A DNA stretch of 49,599 nt, from contig CAYYGN010000023.1 in assembly GCA_964471595.1 (NCBI GenBank), forward strand, positions 1-49,599, read 5' to 3'. Below the pieces are notes generated by a model. The model made no database searches. It was not told the DNA's origin and was given only the letters and a program-made list of their open reading frames with translations. The number at the start of each line of letters is the position of its first letter. Within the stretch, counting starts at the first letter, position 1. This DNA is from JAGNXB01 sp964471595 (GTDB lineage: Bacteria > Bacteroidota > Bacteroidia > Chitinophagales > Saprospiraceae). Made by a program: the position numbers and the translations under genes. This document shows, piece after piece, positions 8,001 through 15,504 of the stretch.

Positions 8001-8008
8001 TACCTTTG
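8001..8008 (+). promoter_or_regulatory. -7 box (TAccTTTG) for cytochrome operon
   Basis: Perfect TAnnTTTG match 39 bp before the ATG at 8048. The nearest upstream TTG (7969-7971) is 29 bp away, longer than the usual 19-21, so the -33 element is weak or absent. Confidence 0.5.
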
Positions 8009-8047
8009 AGGGATTACTTTCGTTTTTTGTCCAAGGAATTGCCCCAC

Positions 8048-8782
8048 ATGACCCCTTACCCCTTGCGATTGTTCCGCCTGCCGCTGTTGCTGTCGGGCAT
8101 TTTCATTCTGACCGGTCTCCTTTCCAACAGCGGGTGCAAACACCGGCCGGTGGTGGATATGGACATGCCGCCTGATGACACGACCATGGTTCAGCCCTGC
8201 CATCCTGATACGGTCTATTTCCAGCTCCAGATATTGCCGATTCTCGTCAGCAACTGCGCTCTCCCGGGCTGCCACAGTGCCATTTCGCCCCAGGAGGGGA
8301 TCGAATTGACCTCTTACCAGAAGGTCATGCAGACCGCCGACATCAAGCCGGGCGACCTGGACGGAGACCTGTGGGAAGCCATCAACGAGACGGATCCCGA
8401 AAAACGCATGCCCCGTCCCCCAAGCCCTCCGCTGACGGCCGAGCAAATAAACCTGATCCGCACCTGGATCCTGCAGGGGGCCAAGGATCTCACCTGTGAT
8501 CCGACCGGGGTCTGTGACACGGTAGGGATGTCTTTTGCCAATGACATCCAGCCCATCCTGAACACATATTGTACGGGTTGCCACGGAGGGTCTGCCCCTC
8601 TGGGTGGCATCAACCTGAGTAACTTTTCCGGGGTCTCGGTGGTTGTCAACAACAACCGGATACTGGGAGCCATCCGCCGCCAACCCGGATTTTCGCCCAT
8701 GCCGCAGGGAGGCAACCCGCTTCCGGAATGCCACATCAACCAAATCGCTGCCTGGATCAACCAGGGGGCCCAGAACAACTGA
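8048..8782 (+). CDS. c-type cytochrome lipoprotein, two heme sites
   Basis: A 244-aa lipoprotein (signal ending NSGC, C30) carrying two heme-binding segments. The first is CALPGCH (70-76), a CX4CH variant; the second is CTGCH (175-179). Each sits in a unit of the type found in planctomycete-like cytochrome c domains: a short run after the heme, then a methionine-containing segment (EKRMPRPP near 120, FSPMPQGG near 220), then a terminal helix ending in WINQGAQNN or WILQGAKD. The methionines are probable axial ligands. The start at 8048 is chosen for the signal peptide and the -7 box upstream. It ends 10 bp before the next cytochrome, with which it shares the C-terminal half. Confidence 0.85.
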   Translation: MTPYPLRLFRLPLLLSGIFILTGLLSNSGCKHRPVVDMDMPPDDTTMVQPCHPDTVYFQLQILPILVSNCALPGCHSAISPQEGIELTSYQKVMQTADIKPGDLDGDLWEAINETDPEKRMPRPPSPPLTAEQINLIRTWILQGAKDLTCDPTGVCDTVGMSFANDIQPILNTYCTGCHGGSAPLGGINLSNFSGVSVVVNNNRILGAIRRQPGFSPMPQGGNPLPECHINQIAAWINQGAQNN

Positions 8783-8792
8783 CAACATCCGC

Positions 8793-9170
8793 ATGACCAT
8801 GCTCAGAATGACCGGATTTGCCCTATTCCTCCTGGCCATGACCGGCCCGTTTTCCAGCTGCTATTACGATGTGGAGGAGGACCTTTATCCCTTCACAACC
8901 TGCGACACAACCGGCATCCGGTTTTCCATCGACGTGCAGCCCGTCCTCAACCAGCAGTGCAACGTGTGCCACAACAACGCGCTGGCCAGTGGAGGGGTAA
9001 TCCTGGATACCCATGCGGGGGTGAAAGCCAAGGTGGACGACAACCGGTTGCTGGGCGCCATCCGGCACGAGGCGGGATTCAGTGCCATGCCGCAGGGCCA
9101 GCCACAAATGGATGCCTGCACCATCGAGAAAATCGCCGCGTGGGCAGCCGCCGGCGCTCCCAACAACTAA
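8793..9170 (+). CDS. Small c-type cytochrome lipoprotein, one heme
   Basis: A 125-aa lipoprotein with lipobox SSC (C23) and one CNVCH heme site (56-60). It resembles the second half of the preceding protein: FSIDVQPVLNQQCNVCH matches FANDIQPILNTYCTGCH, both continue with GGV/GGI, NNRxLGAIR and FSAMPQG, and both end with an AAW segment. The two probably arose by duplication. The methionine in FSAMPQ is a candidate axial ligand. Three in-frame ATGs cluster at the start (8793, 8799, 8808); the first is used here. Likely a periplasmic electron carrier acting with the 8048 product. Confidence 0.82.
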   Translation: MTMLRMTGFALFLLAMTGPFSSCYYDVEEDLYPFTTCDTTGIRFSIDVQPVLNQQCNVCHNNALASGGVILDTHAGVKAKVDDNRLLGAIRHEAGFSAMPQGQPQMDACTIEKIAAWAAAGAPNN

Positions 9171-9182
9171 ATCCCTTCGATC

Positions 9183-9593
9183 ATGAAAAAGTGGTTTATC
9201 GGCATCGCTCTCCTGGCCCTCACAGGGCTGGCGATTGGCCTTTACATGTATTTCAAACCCCTGCCGGGCATGGAAGACCTCCGTGCGGACCACAAGGTAG
9301 CGGCAGCCTCATTGTATGAAGCATTTGATCAGGACGAAGCCGGCGCTTCATCGACTTATCTCGGCAAGGTCGTCGAGGTGGAAGGCACCATCCAGAGTGT
9401 TGAAGCCGGCGATCACGGCGGTATGACGGTCATCCTCGAGGCGGGAGGACTGATGGGTGGTGTGCTTTGCCGGATGGACCCCGGCCAGCAGGAAGCGACC
9501 AAAGCCCTCCAACCCGGCGCCGCTGTGCGGATACGGGGCGAATGTGTCGGCAAACTCATGGATGTCGAGCTCTCCCGATGTGTGATTCTGTAA
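9183..9593 (+). CDS. Membrane-anchored OB-fold protein (tRNA_anti-like)
   Basis: A 136-aa protein with one N-terminal hydrophobic segment (about 4-24) that acts as an anchor or uncleaved signal, followed by an OB-fold of the tRNA_anti-like family (about 60-136: YLGKVVEVEGTIQSVE, VILEAGG, VRIRGECVGKLMDVELSRC). Despite the domain name, no RNA role is implied; such proteins are common beside YceI and cytochrome genes in Bacteroidota. It starts 12 bp after the small cytochrome and is followed 31 bp later by yceI, so it belongs to this operon. Function unknown. Confidence 0.78.
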   Translation: MKKWFIGIALLALTGLAIGLYMYFKPLPGMEDLRADHKVAAASLYEAFDQDEAGASSTYLGKVVEVEGTIQSVEAGDHGGMTVILEAGGLMGGVLCRMDPGQQEATKALQPGAAVRIRGECVGKLMDVELSRCVIL

Positions 9594-9624
9594 CCTTTTT
9601 CTCCTTCAACAAATACCCATACCT

Positions 9625-10179
9625 ATGAAAAAGATCTTTTTCCTGGCTGTGATTCTCGGAATGGCAGCACCGGCCTTGCAGGCTCAAAAATATTTTACCC
9701 GGGACGGCAAAATCAATTTCGTCGCGAGTACGCCTCTGGAAACCATTGATGCGACCAGCAAAGGCACTACCGCTGTCATTGATGCCTCTTCCGGTGCCCT
9801 CGAATTTGCCGTGCTGGTCAAGGGATTCATTTTCGAGAAAGCCTTGATGCAGGAGCATTTCAACGAAAATTACATCGAATCGGAGAAGTATCCCAAAGCG
9901 ACATTCAAGGGCCGCATCGTTGAATCCACGGCCGTCAACTGGACCAAGGACGGGACTTACAAGGTCAACGTTCAGGGCAAACTGAATATCCATGGCGTGG
10001 AAAAAGAGCGCACCATTCCCGCCGTCATCACGGTCAAGAGTGGCAAAATAATGGCCTCCTCGTCCTTTGACGTCGCCGTCGCGGATCACGAAATCAAGAT
10101 CCCGTCGGTCGTGCAGGACAAGATCGCCCGGATCGCCAAGGTGCAGGTGGATGTCACCCTGGCCGAAATGAAGAATTGA
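9625..10179 (+). CDS. YceI family protein
   Basis: A 184-aa secreted protein with a standard signal peptide (cleavage near LQAQ-KYF, residues 19-22) and a YceI lipocalin-like beta-barrel, a fold that holds long isoprenoid or amide lipids. Typical segments are GKINFVAST near the start, SGALEFAVLVKGF, MQEHFNENYIESEKYPKATF, and LNIHGVEKER. It has no lipobox, in contrast to the second YceI protein at 43309. Its stop is 5 bp before the ATG of the DUF5777 gene. Presence in a cytochrome operon suggests a periplasmic redox or quinone-related role, which is inference. Confidence 0.9.
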   Translation: MKKIFFLAVILGMAAPALQAQKYFTRDGKINFVASTPLETIDATSKGTTAVIDASSGALEFAVLVKGFIFEKALMQEHFNENYIESEKYPKATFKGRIVESTAVNWTKDGTYKVNVQGKLNIHGVEKERTIPAVITVKSGKIMASSSFDVAVADHEIKIPSVVQDKIARIAKVQVDVTLAEMKN

Positions 10180-10184
10180 CGCAT

Positions 10185-11075
10185 ATGACCAGGATTATCT
10201 TCTTCCTCCTGGCGATCGGTATCGTCCTTGGCGGCGGAACAACGGCGCAGGCCCAGGACGATTTGCTTGCTCTCCTCGGCGAGGAGGAAGTGACCGACTA
10301 CACCACGGCCAGCTTCAAGACTACCAGGGTTGTCAATCTCCACAGTCTGGAAAACACCCATGCCGGGGTGTTGGATTTCAAGATCAACCACCGCTTCGGT
10401 CAGCTCAATCAGGGGGTTTATGATCTGTTTGGACTGGACAATGCCTCCATCCGGTTGGGGCTTGATTACGGCATCACTTCCCGCCTTCAGATCGGCGTGG
10501 GACGCAGCACCTACCAGAAAATGCTGGATGGATATCTCAAGTACCGCATCCTGCGCCAGAGCAAGGGAAAGGTCAACATGCCGGTATCCGTGACGGCTGT
10601 GGCGGGTATGTATGTCAACACCTTGAAATGGGCCAATCCGGAGCGTGAGAATTATTTTACATCCCGGCTTTCCTACGCCTGGCAATTGCTGGTGGGCCGC
10701 AAATTTAATGACTGGATCACCGTTCAGTTGGCACCCACCCTCATCCATCGCAATCTGGTGCCTGTCCGGACGGAGAAAAATGATGTGTATGCCCTCGGGA
10801 TCGGTGTCCGCCAGCGTCTGACCCGCCGGGTTACCCTCAATGCCGAATACACCTGGGTAGCGCCCGACCAGTTGAATGCGCGATACCGTGATGCCGTCAG
10901 TGTGGGGTTTGACATCGAGACGGGTGGGCACGTCTTCCAATTGCATCTGACCAATGCCACCTGGATGACCGAGCCCGGATTCATCACGGAGACCACAGGG
11001 GATTTCCTGGACGGCGGCATCCACTTCGGCTTCAACATCAGCCGGGTGTTTACCATCGTCAAACCTAAGATTTGA
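10185..11075 (+). CDS. DUF5777 family beta-barrel protein
   Basis: A 296-aa protein with a signal peptide (cleavage after TTAQAQ, about residue 23) and a series of amphipathic strands typical of a small outer-membrane barrel. It matches the DUF5777 pattern: FKTTRVVNLHSLENTHAGVL, then FKINHRFGQLNQG, FGLDNASIRLGLDYGI, and a C-terminal GGIHFGFNISRVF. This family is regularly found after cytochrome and YceI genes in Bacteroidota. I use the ATG at 10185, 5 bp after yceI; a TTG at 10176 overlaps the yceI stop and is less likely. It is the last gene of the operon that begins at 8048. Function unknown. Confidence 0.85.
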   Translation: MTRIIFFLLAIGIVLGGGTTAQAQDDLLALLGEEEVTDYTTASFKTTRVVNLHSLENTHAGVLDFKINHRFGQLNQGVYDLFGLDNASIRLGLDYGITSRLQIGVGRSTYQKMLDGYLKYRILRQSKGKVNMPVSVTAVAGMYVNTLKWANPERENYFTSRLSYAWQLLVGRKFNDWITVQLAPTLIHRNLVPVRTEKNDVYALGIGVRQRLTRRVTLNAEYTWVAPDQLNARYRDAVSVGFDIETGGHVFQLHLTNATWMTEPGFITETTGDFLDGGIHFGFNISRVFTIVKPKI

Positions 11076-11116
11076 GATTCCGGCCAGACCCGTACCCATG
11101 GTCTGCGGAATACGTG

Positions 11117-11124
11117 TACGTTTG
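11117..11124 (+). promoter_or_regulatory. -7 box (TAcgTTTG) for K+ uptake genes
   Basis: Perfect TAnnTTTG match 18 bp before the ATG at 11143, which would leave a leader of about 14 nt. No clear TTG element about 20 bp upstream. Confidence 0.5.
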
Positions 11125-11142
11125 TGACTGCATATTTGACAT

Positions 11143-12933
11143 ATGTCGTCTCGACAAGCACGGCCTGCCATTTGGCGCTTTCTCTCCCGCCGGGTGATGG
11201 ACGCCGGCCGTGTCATGCGGTATCTCCCTTTCCTGGCCGGCTTGCTGACGGCTGCCGGGATCATTTATGTAGCGGGGGTTGCTCCCGCCAGCTTCCCGCG
11301 GGAAACGCTGCACGTCATTATTGAAGTCAACCTGGTCCTTGCCCTTGCAGGACTGGCCGGTCGCTACCTGATCCCCGCCGAACGTCCACCGGCCAAGGCC
11401 TGGTTTTTTGATGCCCTGTTTTTCGTGTTGCTGCTCCTGGGATTTTGGCTTCCCGTGACCCCGACCGGGCCTCTGGCAGCCCCCGAAATATTCCTGTATC
11501 TGATCAGCATCGGCAGTCTGGTCAGGGAATTTTCCGCATTGCGACATTCCCTGGGCACTACCGTGATGCATCCGGCGCGGTTGTTTGCCATCAGTTTTTT
11601 GGGATTGATCGCCATGGGTTCTTTCCTGCTTCTGTTGCCCAATGCCTCCCATGGCGAATTGTCTCTGATTGATGCCGTTTTTACCGCCACCAGTGCCGTG
11701 TGTGTGACAGGCCTGATCGTTGTCGACACAGGTACTTTTTTTACACCCCTTGGTCAATGGATACTGATAGGATTGATGCAACTGGGCGGCATCGGTATCA
11801 TGACGTTCACGAGTTATTTCTCTTTCTTTTTTCAGGGGGTCGCCAGTTTCAATCACCAACTCCTTCTGCATGAGCTGACGAATACGCGGCAGATCTCGCA
11901 GGTTTTCAAAACGCTCAAACAAATCATTCTGCTCACTTTCGCGATTGAAGCGGCCGGCTGTGTTTTGATTTTTTTGTCTCTCGAACCGGCCGCATTTGCC
12001 GATATGTGGAGCCGCTGGTTTTTTTCCATTTTCCATGCGGTCAGCGGATTTTGCAATGCCGGATTTTCGACCCTGTCCGCCGGTTTGTTTGACCCGGGAT
12101 ACCGGTTCAATTATCCTTTGTTGCTGGTATTGGCCGGGTTGTTCATTCTCGGAGGGATAGGCTTTCCCATTCTGTTTAACGGAGGCCAGTATTTGCGCTA
12201 TGTCATCAAGCGGTTGTGGTATGCCAATGAAAGAGCCAGACGGGGGGCACACATTCCCTGGGTCGTGAATATCAACACCCGACTGGTCCTGATCACCACA
12301 GCGCTTTTGGTGGTGGCAGGTACATGTTTGTTTTATTTCTTTGAAAGAGAGTTCACCCTTGCCCCTCATTCTGGATCCGGCAAATGGGTAACGGCTTTCT
12401 TCAGCGCCACTACCCCCCGGACGGCAGGATTCAACAGCATTGATTTTGCCCAGGTCAGTCTTCCGGCCTCTTTGCTCGTTATTTTTCTGATGTGGGTAGG
12501 AGCATCGCCCGCATCTGCCGGCGGTGGTATCAAAACCAGCACGCTGGCGATTGCCGCTTTGAATGTGCTCAGTCTGGCGAAAGGGAAAACCCGGATCGAG
12601 ATCTTTCGCAGGGAGGTTGCAGATATTTCCGTGCGCCGTTCATATGCCGTGATCATGCTTTCCCTGCTGATCAACGTGATAGCCATTTTTCTGATTGCCA
12701 CCTGGGATGCGGACCAGGGCATTTTGAAGATCGTGTTTGAATGTTTTTCAGCCTACAGCACCGTGGGATTGAGTATGGGTATTACGCCCACCCTCAGCGC
12801 TCCCAGCAAGGTGGTACTCATCCTGTGCATGTTTGTCGGTCGCATCAGTTTGCTCACGGTAATGATTGCCTTTTTTCACCGGGTGTGGAGGGCCAGATAC
12901 CGCTATCCCACCGAAGAAATTCTCATCAACTAA
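11143..12933 (+). CDS. Potassium uptake protein TrkH/KtrB family
   Basis: A 596-aa integral membrane K+ channel-like subunit. Four selectivity-filter loops are visible, in order: SAVCVTGL (about 184), FCNAGFST (about 303), TPRTAGFNS (about 424) and STVGLSMG (about 541), each with its conserved glycine. The N-terminal 150 residues add extra hydrophobic segments before the core, making the protein longer than a minimal KtrB. It starts just after a TAcgTTTG box and ends 5 bp before the gene for its regulatory RCK partner. Whether uptake is Na+-coupled or nucleotide-gated cannot be read from sequence. Confidence 0.93.
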   Translation: MSSRQARPAIWRFLSRRVMDAGRVMRYLPFLAGLLTAAGIIYVAGVAPASFPRETLHVIIEVNLVLALAGLAGRYLIPAERPPAKAWFFDALFFVLLLLGFWLPVTPTGPLAAPEIFLYLISIGSLVREFSALRHSLGTTVMHPARLFAISFLGLIAMGSFLLLLPNASHGELSLIDAVFTATSAVCVTGLIVVDTGTFFTPLGQWILIGLMQLGGIGIMTFTSYFSFFFQGVASFNHQLLLHELTNTRQISQVFKTLKQIILLTFAIEAAGCVLIFLSLEPAAFADMWSRWFFSIFHAVSGFCNAGFSTLSAGLFDPGYRFNYPLLLVLAGLFILGGIGFPILFNGGQYLRYVIKRLWYANERARRGAHIPWVVNINTRLVLITTALLVVAGTCLFYFFEREFTLAPHSGSGKWVTAFFSATTPRTAGFNSIDFAQVSLPASLLVIFLMWVGASPASAGGGIKTSTLAIAALNVLSLAKGKTRIEIFRREVADISVRRSYAVIMLSLLINVIAIFLIATWDADQGILKIVFECFSAYSTVGLSMGITPTLSAPSKVVLILCMFVGRISLLTVMIAFFHRVWRARYRYPTEEILIN

Positions 12934-12938
12934 GCATC

Positions 12939-13622
12939 ATGAAATATTTGATTCTCGGTTTGGGCAGTTTTGGCTCTTCCCTGGGCACCAAGCTCACCGC
13001 CATTGGTCACGAGGTGATTGGCGTGGATGCCAGCATGACCACCGTCGAAGCCCTCAAGCATGCCCTGACACATGCCATTTGTGCGGATTGTACGGATCCC
13101 CTGGCGGCGGCAGGTCTGCCGGTCAGGGAATCTGACGTCGTCGTTGTGGCAATCGGCGAGGACGAGGGGGCCAATATCATGACCACCGCACTCATGAAAC
13201 AATTGCAAGCCCGGCGACTCATCAGCCGAGCGGTTTCACCCCTGCATCAAACTGTTCTCGAAGCCATGGGGGTTGACGAGATCGTGCATCCTGAAGAAGA
13301 AACAGCGGAACGGTGGGCCAAAAAACTCGATATCAAGGGGGTTGTTGATTCCTTTGAATTGTCCTTGTCGCATACCATCATTGAGGTGGAATCCCCCGCC
13401 AAATTCATCGGGAAGACCATTCGCGAAATCGGGTTTCGCCGCACCTACGGGGTTTTGGTGCTCACCATCATTCGCCCGGTCATGGAAAAAAACATGTTGG
13501 GTGTGGCACGAAAGGTGAACAAAGTCATGGGTGTCATTTCCTCGGGAACGACCATAGAACCGGGGGATGTACTCGTCATCTACGGCGAAGTCAGAGACAT
13601 CCGCAAAATGATGGCGGCATGA
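12939..13622 (+). CDS. TrkA/KtrA family potassium uptake regulator
   Basis: A 227-aa cytoplasmic gating subunit with one N-terminal RCK Rossmann domain and one C-terminal RCK_C (TrkA-C) domain. The nucleotide-binding loop is GLGSFGSSLG (residues 7-16), with the acidic residue in VIGVDAS at the end of strand 2. The C-terminal domain covers about 140-225. A single RCK unit is the KtrA layout rather than the doubled TrkA of E. coli. The start is the ATG 5 bp after the channel gene. Its last codons overlap the next gene by 4 bp (ATGA). Confidence 0.93.
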   Translation: MKYLILGLGSFGSSLGTKLTAIGHEVIGVDASMTTVEALKHALTHAICADCTDPLAAAGLPVRESDVVVVAIGEDEGANIMTTALMKQLQARRLISRAVSPLHQTVLEAMGVDEIVHPEEETAERWAKKLDIKGVVDSFELSLSHTIIEVESPAKFIGKTIREIGFRRTYGVLVLTIIRPVMEKNMLGVARKVNKVMGVISSGTTIEPGDVLVIYGEVRDIRKMMAA

Positions 13623-15463
13623 CCGGAAAGGGAACAGGACGGGGAAGGCTCTCGGTCTTTGGCGGATATCTCATCATCGCGTCGTGGTGGATGGCCATTA
13701 TGGCCGTGATGCCCTTATCCGCAGGCGGACAAGTCCTGGACAGCCTGCGTCGGACGGACTGGCGTCAGCCGGGGCGCAGCGGAAATTACCTGCCCGATGC
13801 GCAGGTGGATGTTTTGCAGTTTGGCGCAGATTCCTCGGGAGTATGGCCTTGTGATGAAGCCGTTTTGCAGGCCATGAATGCGTTGCAGGGACCCGGGCGG
13901 GTCCATTTCCCCCCCGGCCGCTACCGGTTTACCCAATCCATCATACTCAGGGACAGCGTTTTCCTGGAGGGGGAGAGGGATGCCTTGACCGGATTGCCCG
14001 CCAGCCATCTGCTGCTCGGACCGGGCGAAAACCGGGACGGGATCCTCCTGCAAGGTCAGGAATGGTCGACCGGGATCCATGTATTGGATACCCTCAAACA
14101 GGGGCAGTTCCATATCCGGGTCGAAGATCCGGAGATCTTTCAACCGGGTGACATCCTGCGGCTACATGCTTTGGACGACAGTCTGCTTGTCTTCAACACG
14201 TGGGCCCTGCACACCACGGGTCAATTGCTGACGGTGGCGTCGGTGCAGGATGACACGCTGTGGCTGGACCGTCCCCTCCGCAGGGATTACGACCCCGGGC
14301 GGCCTCCGTTGCTGTACGAAGTCCAACCCATCCGGCAAGCCGGTGTGATTTGCCTCGGACTGGAACGCACGGATTCTACCGGGACGCAGACCGCCAATAT
14401 TTCTCTCATCCACGCCCGGGATTGTCTGATAGCAGGCATACACAGCCGAAAGGCCAATTTCGCGCACGTGGATGTCCGGTCCTCATCGCGGACCACCATC
14501 GTCCGCAATTATTGCACGGAAGGACACGGGTATGGGGGCGGAGGACGGGCCTACGGCGTCATGCTCCAGGCGGGAACAGCCGAATGCCTCGTCACCGGAA
14601 ACATTTTTCGCCAACTCCGGCACAGCATGATCCTTCAATCCGGCGCCAATGGCAATGTCCTGGCCTACAATGTCAGCCGTTCCCCCTATTGGACGGGCAC
14701 CGTTCTTCCTGCCGACGCCGCCGGCGACCTGGTCCTGCACGGCAATTACCCATACTTCAACCTGTTTGAAGGCAATGTGGTCCAAAACATCGTGATTGAT
14801 GACAGCCACGACAAGAACGGGCCCTACAACACATTCTTCCGCAATCGCGCCGAGCTTTACGGCATTTTCATGAACGCCAATCCCCCCTCCGGGTTACAGC
14901 ATTTCATCGGCAACCAGGTCGTCAATACCTCTGCGCCCTGGTTGGGACTTTTTCTGCTGCAAGGCACCGGTCATTATTCTTACGGCAATGTGGTCAAAGG
15001 GCAGATCCAGCCACCGGGCACCTCGGAACCTGCGGAAACTTCCCTGTTCGATTATCCCTTTGGCAGTTGGTACACCCATATAGGGAGCATCCCGCCCATA
15101 CGGACAGACAATGCCGGGAATCCAGCCCCTTTGACAGAAACGGTATGGCGGGAAAGCGGGGGAGAGGCATTGTGGTCAGCTTGCCACGAACCCGAATATG
15201 GACCGGTTTACGTGACCATTTTGTCCGGTGCTTCGGTCATGACGATACGCCCCAATCCGTGCCGGGGTTCTTTTGTGATTCAGCGGCCGGATGCGGGAAC
15301 GGACCGCCGGGAGTTTGCCTTGTACGACATCTCCGGCAGGGAAATCCTGCGCGGAGAGACCGGCCCTGGTGAAACGGCCTTTGACGCGACAGGAATTCCG
15401 CCCGGCTGCTATTTCTGGAGGTCCGGCGGCGACGGGGCGGGTCGGCTGGTCGTTCTGCCTTGA
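13619..15463 (+). CDS. Secreted pectate-lyase-like beta-helix protein, T9SS sorting domain
   Basis: A 614-aa exported protein: N-terminal hydrophobic signal (about 14-38), a pectate-lyase-3-like start (DVLQFGADSSGVWPCDEAVL, then VHFPPGRYRF), a right-handed parallel beta-helix body of short repeating strands (about 60-500, many N-x-F or N-x-V turns), and a C-terminal T9SS type A sorting domain (about 535-614: IRPNPCRGSF, LYDISGREIL, GCYFWR). It is probably a surface or secreted polysaccharide-active or binding protein; no catalytic set is clear enough to name the substrate. It overlaps the K+ regulator gene by 4 bp (ATGA), though no functional link is obvious. Confidence 0.85.
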   Translation: MTGKGTGRGRLSVFGGYLIIASWWMAIMAVMPLSAGGQVLDSLRRTDWRQPGRSGNYLPDAQVDVLQFGADSSGVWPCDEAVLQAMNALQGPGRVHFPPGRYRFTQSIILRDSVFLEGERDALTGLPASHLLLGPGENRDGILLQGQEWSTGIHVLDTLKQGQFHIRVEDPEIFQPGDILRLHALDDSLLVFNTWALHTTGQLLTVASVQDDTLWLDRPLRRDYDPGRPPLLYEVQPIRQAGVICLGLERTDSTGTQTANISLIHARDCLIAGIHSRKANFAHVDVRSSSRTTIVRNYCTEGHGYGGGGRAYGVMLQAGTAECLVTGNIFRQLRHSMILQSGANGNVLAYNVSRSPYWTGTVLPADAAGDLVLHGNYPYFNLFEGNVVQNIVIDDSHDKNGPYNTFFRNRAELYGIFMNANPPSGLQHFIGNQVVNTSAPWLGLFLLQGTGHYSYGNVVKGQIQPPGTSEPAETSLFDYPFGSWYTHIGSIPPIRTDNAGNPAPLTETVWRESGGEALWSACHEPEYGPVYVTILSGASVMTIRPNPCRGSFVIQRPDAGTDRREFALYDISGREILRGETGPGETAFDATGIPPGCYFWRSGGDGAGRLVVLP

Positions 15464-15504
15464 GGGGGTAAGGGATGCCCTGACCCGCCCGTTGCGAAGA
15501 AGCG

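Larger units (their letters stand above)
7592..8047. other. Intergenic region with candidate sRNA and promoters
   Basis: The first 140 bases are strongly AT-rich (about 7600-7730) and contain no gene. They are followed by a promoter-like pair, a short hairpin-rich segment ending in a strong terminator at 7849-7884, and then a TAccTTTG box at 8001 for the cytochrome operon. No protein-coding frame in 7592-8047 is convincing. Confidence 0.7.
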
